From Ramlibacter ginsenosidimutans (GTDB taxonomy: Bacteria > Pseudomonadota > Gammaproteobacteria > Burkholderiales > Burkholderiaceae_C), in NCBI RefSeq assembly GCF_016654015.1, contig NZ_JAEPWM010000004.1, forward strand, positions 1 to 64,000: a stretch of 64,000 nucleotides of DNA, written 5' to 3'. The notes under the pieces are model-generated. The model saw only the letters and a program-made list of their open reading frames with translations. It searched no databases and was not told the DNA's origin. How positions within the stretch are numbered: the stretch's first letter is position 1; the number at the start of each line of letters is the position of its first letter. A program made the translations under genes and the position numbers. Positions 35,601-43,820 of this stretch are shown piece by piece.

Positions 35601-36720
35601 GCTCGGGCAATTCAGTGGATGCGAAGACGGGGGCGTCGTGGGCTGGCGAGCGCGCTGGCGCCAGCGACGGGACGTTGGCGGCAAGTCCCTGGCCGTGCTG
35701 CACGGCGACCGCGATGCGCAGGTTCGGCGCCGTGCGCGGGCGGAACAGGCCGCGCACCATTCCCGCTGCGTGCAGGTTCCAGGACGCTACGGAATACACG
35801 GCGCGCGTGACCGACCGCTTCTTCGCGGCGATGGCGGCAAAGGGCAGCAGGCCGACGGCGAGCACCGCCAGTGCGCGCGCGAGCGCAGGCAGCGGCCAGG
35901 CCGGCGAAGACAGGAGGACCAGCCACCACGCGACCACCGCGACGTAGAGCTTCAGTTCGCGCAGGTCGCGCCAGACCAGCCACCAGTGCGGCCGCCCGGC
36001 GGCGCCGCGCAGGAGCTCGCCGAGCCCGCACACGTACTTGCTGCGCCACCGGCGCAGCAGCAGCTGGTAGGGAGGCGCGTCGTGGCCGTAGTGGCTGACC
36101 GCGTCGACGGGGATGCGAACGAGCTTCCAGCCGGCCGCACGCAGGCGGACGGCGAGATCGAACTCCTCATAGGCGTGCAGGTTGCGGTCCGACAGCCAGC
36201 CTGCCTGCTCCACGGCCCCGCGCCGATAGAGTCCCCCGCCGTCGAGACGGTCGACCTCGCCCGGCGCCAGGTGCGCCGCATTGCGCAGTGCGCGCTCGCG
36301 GTACTCCATGCAGTGCAGGTTCATCTCCACGATGCGGCCGCCGACTCCCGCGACCTGCGGGTGCGCGTCGAGGTAGTCGAGCGCGGCGCGCAGGAACCCG
36401 GGCTGCAGCTGCATGTCGGCGTCCATCACGTAGACGTATTCGCCGAACGAGTGCTGGAAGCCGAGCTGCGGTCCGATGCCGCAACTGCGCTCGGCTCCGT
36501 CCAGCAGCCGCACGATGCGCACCGGCAAGGTGGACGCGATCGCCACGGTGTTGTCGGTGGAGTGGCCGTCGGCCAGGATCACCTCGCCGCCCACTTCGGC
36601 GACGGCGGCGAGGCTGCTGCGCAGCGCCTGCTCGATCCGCCGTTCCTCGTTGTAGGCCTTGATGATGACCGAGACGCGGCAACGCGAGCGGATGGGGCTG
36701 AAAGGCTGTGCTGCGATCAC
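35575..36720 (-). CDS. GT2 family glycosyltransferase with C-terminal membrane helices
   Basis: This 381-residue GT-A enzyme has VSVIIKAYNEERRIEQALRS (about 15-34), GGEVILADGHSTDNTVAIAS, the DXD-equivalent VYVMDADMQLQPG (about 96-108) and NLHAYEEFDLAVRLRAAGW (about 178-196, the ED catalytic region). Two or more hydrophobic helices near 260-315 anchor it to the membrane. Start GTG at 36720 overlaps the previous stop (GTGA). The GT2 fold inverts configuration and gives beta linkages, in keeping with a beta-glycan product. Donor unknown. Confidence 0.87.
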   Translation of the reverse strand: MIAAQPFSPIRSRCRVSVIIKAYNEERRIEQALRSSLAAVAEVGGEVILADGHSTDNTVAIASTLPVRIVRLLDGAERSCGIGPQLGFQHSFGEYVYVMDADMQLQPGFLRAALDYLDAHPQVAGVGGRIVEMNLHCMEYRERALRNAAHLAPGEVDRLDGGGLYRRGAVEQAGWLSDRNLHAYEEFDLAVRLRAAGWKLVRIPVDAVSHYGHDAPPYQLLLRRWRSKYVCGLGELLRGAAGRPHWWLVWRDLRELKLYVAVVAWWLVLLSSPAWPLPALARALAVLAVGLLPFAAIAAKKRSVTRAVYSVASWNLHAAGMVRGLFRPRTAPNLRIAVAVQHGQGLAANVPSLAPARSPAHDAPVFASTELPEHATSTVSD

Positions 36721-37673
36721 TGTGCGGATCCCTGGTGCGAATAGACGTCGCTGGCGGCGAGGCGCCAGCTCTGCCAGCGGCTGGCGACGGCACCCGGCAG
36801 ACCGAGCATGAGTGCGGTGAGCATCCAGCGCGTGCCGAAGCCGGCGTAGCGCGCGCGGGCCAGCGACTGCTTGGCCTCGGCACGCTGCCCTGCGGCCAGC
36901 TGGGCCCGCGCCAGCGTGATCTCCTGCTGCGCGACGAACCACAAGGCGGAGCGGCGCTGGTCAGCGGACAGCGTGCCCGCAAGCGCGCGCGCGCGCATGC
37001 GTTCCAGGAACGGAGGCAGCGTCGTTCCATGCGCCGAGGACAGCGACCCCGCCACGGCGGTACGGTACGCAGCGAGTTGCTCGCGCACCAGGGCCACGGG
37101 GCTGTCCTCCGCGACCCGGAACCACACGTCCAGGTCTTCGCCGCAGGACTCGCCAGGTGGGAAGCATGGCTGCATCGCCCGCAGCCGCTGCGCACGGATG
37201 GCGACGCTGCCCGTGAAGAAGGGAATGTCGCGCATCCAGCGCCGGTGCAGGTCGGCGACGACCTCCACCGGGTTCATCGCCGCGACGCTCCACGGCTCCG
37301 GTTCCTGCGTGCCTTCGATGCAGCGGAAGCCGGCGGCGAGAATGTCCGCCTGCGGAACGCTCACATGCGCACGCGCCCAATTGCGCAGCAGGTCGGGGTG
37401 TTGCCAGTCGTCCGCGTCGAGGAAGCCGATCCACTCTCCACGCGCCAGGGCGATGCCGCGGTTGCGCGCCTGCGAAACGCCGGCATTCGCCTGGCGCACG
37501 AGCCGCACGCGGCCGTCCGGGATCGCCGCCACCCGATCGGGCCCGTCGTCGGTGGAACCGTCGTCGACGACGATGACCTCCAGCGGCGCGAACGACTGCG
37601 CGAGCGCGGAGCGCACCGCCATCTCGACCAGCCCCGCCTTGTTGTACAGCGGAATGACGATCGAGAAGTTCAT
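36717..37673 (-). CDS. GT2 family glycosyltransferase
   Basis: This 318-residue GT-A enzyme begins MNFSIVIPLYNKAGLVEMAVRS, with EVIVVDDGSTDDGPDRV (about 33-49) and the metal-binding GEWIGFLDADDWQHPDLL (about 73-90). The C-terminal third is helical and ends in a weakly hydrophobic stretch. It is a cytoplasmic, inverting enzyme. Its start overlaps the polymerase stop (ATGA) and its stop overlaps the next GT2 start (GTGA), so it is coupled to both. Confidence 0.87.
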   Translation of the reverse strand: MNFSIVIPLYNKAGLVEMAVRSALAQSFAPLEVIVVDDGSTDDGPDRVAAIPDGRVRLVRQANAGVSQARNRGIALARGEWIGFLDADDWQHPDLLRNWARAHVSVPQADILAAGFRCIEGTQEPEPWSVAAMNPVEVVADLHRRWMRDIPFFTGSVAIRAQRLRAMQPCFPPGESCGEDLDVWFRVAEDSPVALVREQLAAYRTAVAGSLSSAHGTTLPPFLERMRARALAGTLSADQRRSALWFVAQQEITLARAQLAAGQRAEAKQSLARARYAGFGTRWMLTALMLGLPGAVASRWQSWRLAASDVYSHQGSAQ

Positions 37674-39016
37674 GCGGGATGGGCGAGCGATGCGGGTGCG
37701 CGCCGCACGACCGGTTCGGGTTGCCGCCGCACCGCCGCGGCCAGCGTGATGATCAGCAGCAGGTGGGCGAACAGCTCCATGCCGTAGCCGAAGATCATGA
37801 GTGGAATCTCGCTCACGCTGCGCAGCGCGATCGCGAGGAAGAACGCCAGGCTGAGCCCGCGCGTCGCGCGGGCCGTCGAGATGGCGAGCACCAGCAGCAC
37901 CAGCGTGTACGCGATGAGCGCGGTGGCGCCGACCGCACCGGACCGGGACAGCGTGTCGTAGAACTGGTTGTGCGCGCTGGTCGCGTTGGGCATCTGGATG
38001 CTGTCCCGGAACGCGTCATCCCACAGGCCCGGGCCATAGCCGAAGACCGGGTTCGCATGCCACTCCTCCCGGGCGATCTCCCAGATGCGGTCGCGGCCGG
38101 TCAGGGTCAGCAGCTGCGAGCCTTCCTCGCTGGAGGTGAAGTTGGCCGCCTTCACCCCGATATCGGAGAAGAGCAGCACGCCCGTGACGGCCGCGATGCC
38201 GAGGATGCCGACGGTGCAGACCACGAGGCCGTACTCGCGCTCCTTCGGGTCGGCGAGGCGGCGCCACATGCCGGGCAGGTTGCGGACCGCCAGCATGGCC
38301 ATGGCGCAAACGATGAACCCGATCCAGGACGTCTTGGATTGCGCGAAGAACAGCGAGGCGAGCCCGAGGCCCCACGCCGCCACGTTGAGCCAGCGGCGGC
38401 CGAACGGGAAGGCCCACAGGCTCAGGAGAAACACCTCGCAGAAAATGCCCATGGCGACCGGGTGCGGCGCGAGGCCGCCGTAACGCGGCAATCCTGGCAG
38501 CAGGCCCTGGTCGTAGCTGGTATCGAGCACCAGCACGGGATCCACGAGGACCAGGGCAGCGCTGGCGACCAGGAACACGAGCAGGGACGTCCTGACCCAT
38601 TCGACCACGCGGCGCAATTCGTCCGGCTGGGAGAGCGCCGCGGTCGTTCCGATCAGGAGCGAGTAGAAGTAGTCGTGCTGCAGGTGCGGGTGCGCACTGA
38701 ACAAGGCCGGCGAGCCGACGGTGCCCAGCCAGTACACGATGTAGGCCCCGGCCAGCACGGGCGAGCCACCCTTGCGGCCGCCGGCAAACCACGAGTAGAG
38801 ACGCTCGAGGCAGATTCCGATGATGACCACGGACGCCAGTCGCTGCAGCCAGTCGGTGACGCGGCTGTCGATCATCGGTCCGCGAGAGAGGTCCGCGAAG
38901 TTCTGCGACAGCACACGGCCGGAGAGCAGGATGCCGACGGCGACCACCACCAGCATCAACGGCAGCACCCAGTGCAGCAGGGAGGGAAAGTCTTTGTTGC
39001 GTCTGCGCATGTTCAT
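37670..39016 (-). CDS. O-antigen ligase/polymerase-like membrane protein (Wzy)
   Basis: This 448-residue protein has ten to twelve hydrophobic helices, and a large loop near residues 320-365 contains TGRDRIWEIAREEWHANPVFGYGPGLWDD. This is the conserved R..W / P..G.G region of the Wzy_C superfamily, followed by SAHNQFYDTLSRSGAVG with the key His. It likely polymerises the locus 2 repeat units. ATG 39016 overlaps the flippase stop (ATGA). Confidence 0.85.
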   Translation of the reverse strand: MNMRRRNKDFPSLLHWVLPLMLVVVAVGILLSGRVLSQNFADLSRGPMIDSRVTDWLQRLASVVIIGICLERLYSWFAGGRKGGSPVLAGAYIVYWLGTVGSPALFSAHPHLQHDYFYSLLIGTTAALSQPDELRRVVEWVRTSLLVFLVASAALVLVDPVLVLDTSYDQGLLPGLPRYGGLAPHPVAMGIFCEVFLLSLWAFPFGRRWLNVAAWGLGLASLFFAQSKTSWIGFIVCAMAMLAVRNLPGMWRRLADPKEREYGLVVCTVGILGIAAVTGVLLFSDIGVKAANFTSSEEGSQLLTLTGRDRIWEIAREEWHANPVFGYGPGLWDDAFRDSIQMPNATSAHNQFYDTLSRSGAVGATALIAYTLVLLVLAISTARATRGLSLAFFLAIALRSVSEIPLMIFGYGMELFAHLLLIITLAAAVRRQPEPVVRRAPASLAHPA

Positions 39017-40521
39017 CAGCTCGCTCCCGGTACCGCCGCAGCGGCCAGCGGGGAAGTGGGTTTGGAAAGGAAGGGCAGCATTCGCGAGAGCACGGCCAGT
39101 GCATCCCGACCGAGCCACTGCGGCGCCAGGATCAGCACGAAGGGCGCCGGCGCAGTGCCCACGACCGCACCGGCAAGCAGACGCGCGAGCGGCGCAGCGT
39201 CGCTGCCGGCCAGGTGCTGGCCCAGCAGCACACCGGCGCCGCACAGCAAGGCAAGCGAGCCACCGCGCAGCAGCGCGACGCCCACCCCGGTCCAGCGCAG
39301 GTGCAGCCTGCGCAGCACGGCGACCACCATGACCGCCGCACGCGTGAACATGACCAGCACCGAAGCCGCGGCAACGTAGCGCACGCCCTCGTGCGCAGCC
39401 CAGAACCACAGGCCCGCCGCAACCGCCAGCACGGGCAATTGCAGCAGGCACTCGGACGACTTGCGCTGCGCGTTCCAGAGTACGGGGGTGGACATGCCCC
39501 AGCTCGCCCACGCCGGCACGCACAGGAACAGCGCGGCCAGCACCCAACCGGCGTCGCCCCATGCAGGGCCGTACACGAACGCCACGAGATCGTGGGACAG
39601 CAACGCAGCCGCGACCGCCATCGGCGTCGCGATCACGAGCACCGCGGCGACCGCCCTCGACCACCCCTCGCCGAGGCGGCCGTGATCGTCCTGCAGTTTC
39701 GCGCCGGTGGACAGCAGCGTCGGCTGCACCGCGCCGACGAGCAGCGTGTTGGGAATGGACGCGACGTTGTAGGCGAGGTTATAGACGCCCACCGAATGCG
39801 TGTTGAGCACGCGGCCGATCACCACGCGGTCCAGGTTGTTCAGGCACCAGTTCACCACGTTCGTGAAGAACACGATGCGGCCGGTCGACAGCGTGTCGGA
39901 GCCCGCATGCCTCAGCAGCGGGCGCACCGGATGCCGTCGCACCGCGCACGTGGCCACGAGGACGACCGCAGCCTGCACGACCGCCGCAACGCCGAGCGAA
40001 GTCGCGCCGTAGCCGCGCAATGCCAGCACCACCCCCACCCCGAGGTAGCCGATCGCGTAGCTGCCGATCTGGATCAGCCCAAGGCTGCGGAAGTCCAGCT
40101 CCCGTTGCAGAAGGCATGTCGCAGTCGCGCTGGCGGCGGTCAACGCACTGGCGATGGCCAGCAGCTGCACCATGCCGGCCACGCGGGGGTCGGAGAAGAA
40201 GCTTGCGATCCAGGGCGCGGCAAGCCACATGGCGACCGCGCAGGCCACGCCGATCAGCATCTGCCAGGTAAACGAGAGCCGGATGTCCTCGTCCGTGACC
40301 TTCGGCAGCAGCATGAGGTTCCAGCTGAAACTCGCGCCCGACAGGAAGGCGACGAAGGTCAGGACCGTCATGCCGATGCCATAGACACCGTAGACATCGG
40401 GGCCGAGCAAGCGGGCCAGCGCAATCTGCGAACCCAGCTGCAGGCCGAAGCGTGCCATCGTCGTGAAGACGCTCCACTTCACCGCACGCTCGGCGGAAGC
40501 CGACAGTTCGTCGTTCTTCAT
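39016..40521 (-). CDS. Wzx-type flippase (lipopolysaccharide biosynthesis protein, MOP superfamily)
   Basis: This 501-residue protein has 12-14 helices and the N-terminal polysaccharide-flippase signature KWSVFTTMARFGLQLGSQIALARLLGPDVYGVYG. It is predicted to flip the lipid-linked repeat unit of locus 2. ATG 40521 is chosen because it overlaps the stop of the upstream small gene (ATGA) and precedes the family homology; the open frame extends to 41256 through an upstream region with no homology. Confidence 0.88.
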   Translation of the reverse strand: MKNDELSASAERAVKWSVFTTMARFGLQLGSQIALARLLGPDVYGVYGIGMTVLTFVAFLSGASFSWNLMLLPKVTDEDIRLSFTWQMLIGVACAVAMWLAAPWIASFFSDPRVAGMVQLLAIASALTAASATATCLLQRELDFRSLGLIQIGSYAIGYLGVGVVLALRGYGATSLGVAAVVQAAVVLVATCAVRRHPVRPLLRHAGSDTLSTGRIVFFTNVVNWCLNNLDRVVIGRVLNTHSVGVYNLAYNVASIPNTLLVGAVQPTLLSTGAKLQDDHGRLGEGWSRAVAAVLVIATPMAVAAALLSHDLVAFVYGPAWGDAGWVLAALFLCVPAWASWGMSTPVLWNAQRKSSECLLQLPVLAVAAGLWFWAAHEGVRYVAAASVLVMFTRAAVMVVAVLRRLHLRWTGVGVALLRGGSLALLCGAGVLLGQHLAGSDAAPLARLLAGAVVGTAPAPFVLILAPQWLGRDALAVLSRMLPFLSKPTSPLAAAAVPGAS

Positions 40522-40862
40522 CAGTCGGATGCGCCGATCCGTCGCAGGACCATCACCACCATTACGCCGACTGCGGCGAGCACCATCGCCAGGCGCGAGC
40601 CGCGGTGGGGTGCCTCGGTGATCGCGCCGCTGGGCGGGCCGCCCATGACCTGCGTGCCGCTCGCATGCACGGACGCGGGAACCATCATGGGCGCCCGCTG
40701 TGCAGCGGCCGCTCCGAGCGGGGCTTGCGCGGCGGCCGAGGAGATCAGCTCCGCTGCTGGCGGTGTCTCGGGCTGCGCGACCACCGTGGCCGGGCAGCCC
40801 GTTGCGGCAGACGCTAACTGGGCGACCCCGCAAAGCACCAAGGTCAATAGCAAGTTGCGCAT
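40521..40862 (-). CDS. Small exported/membrane protein at the head of the minus-strand EPS operon
   Basis: This 113-residue protein has no recognised family. A signal peptide (MRNLLLTLVLCGVAQLASAA) is followed by a Pro/Ala-rich segment of about 60 residues and a C-terminal hydrophobic helix with basic end (RLAMVLAAVGVMVVMVLRRIGASD). The pattern is that of a processed periplasmic peptide with a membrane-anchored C-terminus, superficially similar to PEP-CTERM/VPEID-type sorting signals (hydrophobic helix plus Arg), though no clear PEP or VPEID motif is visible. The Met at 40862 starts at the signal peptide; a frame extension to 40910 is less likely. It is coupled to the flippase by ATGA. Confidence 0.6.
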   Translation of the reverse strand: MRNLLLTLVLCGVAQLASAATGCPATVVAQPETPPAAELISSAAAQAPLGAAAAQRAPMMVPASVHASGTQVMGGPPSGAITEAPHRGSRLAMVLAAVGVMVVMVLRRIGASD

Positions 40863-41522
40863 CTCGTTCTCTGTGCGGTGATGTGAGTTGAAGTAACGAA
40901 GTGAATTCATTCTGCGTCAGCACTTCAGCCGCGGGGGGTCGGACAGGTGGCTCTTTCAGGCCATGTAACGCACGCAAAGCCGCACAGTGTGCGAAAGGTT
41001 GGAGTGCCGTCTTCCCAATGAAAAGTGCTCGCGCGACGCGCTGTGCGGTGCCATCTTTCATCGATGGTTTGAAGCGTCGATGTCCTACATGCGAAGGCCG
41101 CCGTCGCCGACGCTTCGACGGGGAACCAAACCGGCTTTTTCTTCCTGCTCGCCACGCTGCGAACCGCAGCTCGCACCTCAAAAAAGAGGACGCGCGCTCC
41201 ACGCGAGTTTCGTCACCATCGCAAGCGCGAGGTGCGCTGCGGCCGCGCAGGGTCAACAGCGGTGCGCCGCACCGTCACCGTAACTGCTGAACTAGCGCTG
41301 CGCCCTCTGCGGTCGAGATCATGCGGGGGGGACGCAGGTGGCTCTTTCAGGCCATGCACCGCACAGTCAAGTGCCCAAAGCGTGCAAGATTGGCCGCCAT
41401 GGACTTCACAGACACGCGTTTGACTCAGCAGCAAACGCCGCCATCCGCGTGCTCATCACACGCGCCGACGCGCCGATGGAACTGCTGCGCGAGCGCCTCG
41501 CCCCCACCGGAAGGATCGCTTC
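40863..41522. promoter_or_regulatory. Divergent regulatory region with two copies of a 22-bp box
   Basis: This 660-base region separates the minus-strand EPS operon from the acyltransferase gene. No gene is supported in it. A 22-base box reading CAGGTGGCTCTTTCAGG then CCATG occurs twice in the same orientation, at 40944-40965 and 41335-41356. Each copy is preceded by a run of G (GCGGGGGG), and similarity fades downstream. A TCCTAC element at 41083-41088 resembles those before the GH12 genes. The length and the repeats suggest complex regulation of both operons. Confidence 0.6.
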
Positions 41523-43445
41523 GTGAAGCACAGACCTGAAATAGACGGCTTGCGTGCGGTCGCCGTATTGCCGGTGATCTTCTATCACGCAGGTTTTTCG
41601 GCGTACGCGGGTGGATTCGTCGGTGTCGATGTTTTCTTCGTGATCAGCGGCTACCTGATCACCGGCATCCTGCTCGATGAGAAGACGAAGGGAACGTTCT
41701 CGATCGCCCGCTTCTACGAGCGGCGCGCGCGAAGGATCCTGCCGGCGCTGTTCTTCGTGCTTGCGTGCTGCATTCCATTCGCACTCGTCTGGTTGCTGCC
41801 CGCGGACCGCCAGGATTTCTTCAGGAACATGGCGGCGACGACGCTCTTCTCGTCGAACATCTATCTCTGGAAGACCAGCAGCTATTTCAGTCGCAACGCG
41901 GACCTCAAGCCGCTGCTTCACATGTGGAGCCTCGGCGTCGAGGAACAGTTCTACCTGTTCTTCCCCCTGTTCCTCGGCATTGCCTGGCGCTTCGGCCGGC
42001 GTGCGATAGTCGTGATGCTGACGCTGGCCGCGGTGGGCAGCCTGCTGGTGGCACAGTGGCTCGCACTCGTGCGGCCCACGCCCGCGTTCTATCTCCTGCC
42101 ACCCCGCGCGTGGGAGCTGATCGTCGGCTGCCTGCTCGCCTTCTACCTCGAAAAGCGCGAAGCAGGCGTACCCATTCTCGGCACCGTGGGCCTGATCGCC
42201 ATCGCAGCCGCGGTCGCACTCTACGACAAGACGACGCCCTTCCCCGGCTTCTACGCACTCGTACCGACCCTGGGCGCGGCCGCAGTGATCGCCGGCGCGG
42301 GACCGCGCACGTTCGCGGGACGCCTGCTCTCCGCCCGGCCCTTCGTCGGCATCGGGCTCGTGAGCTACAGCGCGTACCTGTGGCACCAGCCGCTCTTCGC
42401 GTTCGCGCGCAACTACGGTGTGGAGCAGTCCGATTTCCCCGTGATGTTCGGCCTGACCGTGATGAGCCTGGTGCTCGCCACCCTGAGTTGGCGCTTCGTG
42501 GAGCGCCCGTTCAGAAGCGGCCTGAGCCGGCAATGGGTGTTGCGGGCGGCGGCAGCGAGCACGGCGTCCATGCTCGCCATCGGCGCGGTGGCGGCATCGG
42601 TGATGCCCAGCGACGTGCAGGTCGAGCAAACCGCCGACAGCTGCAACTTTTCGGCAAGCGACTGCTTCCGCCTGCCGGCGCCGCGCGCCCGGGTCGCGCT
42701 CTGGGGCGACAGCTACGCAGATGCGTTTGCCATCAGCCTGGCGCGCAGGCTGGCGAAGGACAACATCTCGCTGCACCTTTTCATCAAGCAGAGCTGCCCC
42801 TCGATCCTCGGCACGCGCCGCAACGAGCCCCATACGACGGGCGTGGGATTCGCTTCCGACTGCGAACGCCACAACGACGCCTCGGTCGCAACGATCCAGC
42901 AGCAGAAGTTCGACTCCGTGATCCTGACCAGCGCGTACAGCTGGTACCTGACTGGCGTGAACACGGAAGGTCGCCCGATCCTCCTCGATCGCGACAACCC
43001 GTCGCTCGGTCCGCGCCAGTTCATGTCGGCGCGTCTCGGGCAAACCATCGACGCGATCGCGGCCTCCGGATCCAAGGTGATCCTGGTCACGCCGCACCCC
43101 ACGGTCGAAGACTTCGACCGGCAACGCCATGAGGTGCTCGCAGGGCGTTTGCATGCCATCCTGGGCGACTACGCACAGGCGACCATGGTCCGGCGCACCC
43201 TGCTGTCCGGCCTCGACCCCTCCAAGTTCACCGAGGTGGACGGACGCGACCTGCTTTGCCAGGACGCGAGATGTCCTGTCGTGAGCGGCGGACGGGTTCT
43301 TCTTTTCGATGGAAGCCACGTGTCCACGCAGGCTGCGCCCGAATTCGCGGACGCGATCGCAAGGAAGATCGAGGCCGGCCTGGGTTCCAGGCCCAAGCTG
43401 CTCCAGGCGAGCAGCGCGCCGCAGCTGGTGGAATTCAAGCGGTGA
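41523..43445 (+). CDS. Acyltransferase 3 / SGNH hydrolase fusion (OafA/YrhL type)
   Basis: This 640-residue protein has an N-terminal acyltransferase_3 domain (KHRPEIDGLRAVAVLPVIFYHAGF, GGFVGVDVFFVISGYLITGI) with about ten helices over residues 1-365. A periplasmic SGNH domain follows from about 395: block I is VALWGDSYADAFAISL and the late catalytic pair is in LFDGSHVSTQAAPEF. Such proteins move acyl groups across the membrane and attach them to glycans, for example O-acetylation of exopolysaccharide. The start is GTG at 41523. A GH5 lipoprotein gene follows, so it probably modifies the locus 2 polymer. Confidence 0.9.
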   Translation: MKHRPEIDGLRAVAVLPVIFYHAGFSAYAGGFVGVDVFFVISGYLITGILLDEKTKGTFSIARFYERRARRILPALFFVLACCIPFALVWLLPADRQDFFRNMAATTLFSSNIYLWKTSSYFSRNADLKPLLHMWSLGVEEQFYLFFPLFLGIAWRFGRRAIVVMLTLAAVGSLLVAQWLALVRPTPAFYLLPPRAWELIVGCLLAFYLEKREAGVPILGTVGLIAIAAAVALYDKTTPFPGFYALVPTLGAAAVIAGAGPRTFAGRLLSARPFVGIGLVSYSAYLWHQPLFAFARNYGVEQSDFPVMFGLTVMSLVLATLSWRFVERPFRSGLSRQWVLRAAAASTASMLAIGAVAASVMPSDVQVEQTADSCNFSASDCFRLPAPRARVALWGDSYADAFAISLARRLAKDNISLHLFIKQSCPSILGTRRNEPHTTGVGFASDCERHNDASVATIQQQKFDSVILTSAYSWYLTGVNTEGRPILLDRDNPSLGPRQFMSARLGQTIDAIAASGSKVILVTPHPTVEDFDRQRHEVLAGRLHAILGDYAQATMVRRTLLSGLDPSKFTEVDGRDLLCQDARCPVVSGGRVLLFDGSHVSTQAAPEFADAIARKIEAGLGSRPKLLQASSAPQLVEFKR

Positions 43446-43820
43446 GTGCGGCACGCAGGCACGAGTCGTCGATGGCCTGACGCAGCAACGCGCGTATTGC
43501 TTTAGCAGCGGTGTGGCGTGACTCGCGTGCGCGCCGGAGCATCTTTACCTCTCGTTAACGTCCGGAAGTAAGTTGTTATTTTTCTGACGCGAGGTACGTG
43601 GGTCGCACCCGCTGATGCATCCAGGATATCCGCCGTTACTTCGCAGTCGTTGATCGGCTCTCGCGTCGACGTTCCGCCGCAGCGATATCGCTGAGTGTGA
43701 ACTACGCAATTGTCGAGTGTAGGACGCCTCCCAATTTTCGCGTGAGCGCGACCGGTTCGTCACCGAGCGACCTCTACAGCTCCCATACTGCGCTGGCACA
43801 TCGTTATGGAGGTCACTTTT
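43446..43820. promoter_or_regulatory. Intergenic leader region upstream of the large GH5 gene
   Basis: This 375-base stretch holds no plausible gene. It has an AT-rich patch near 43545-43580 (a likely promoter core), a GTAGGAC element at 43719-43725 similar to elements before the GH12 genes, and a strong ribosome binding site GGAGGT seven bases before ATG 43821. Confidence 0.55.

Noticed and set aside
40972-40981. ACGCAAAGCC, a string seen in cyclic di-GMP-I (GEMM) riboswitches
   Set aside because: The surrounding helices, the GNRA tetraloop and receptor, and the second conserved strand are not present, so the ten bases are judged coincidental.
39022-41256. Extension of the flippase frame far upstream of 40521
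   Set aside because: Residues before MKNDELSAS have no homology, overlap the small exported protein gene and cross the regulatory region.
40863-41522. Short open frames between the EPS operon and the acyltransferase gene
   Set aside because: No start with a good ribosome binding site, no codon pattern and no conserved motif; the region carries repeated boxes and looks regulatory.
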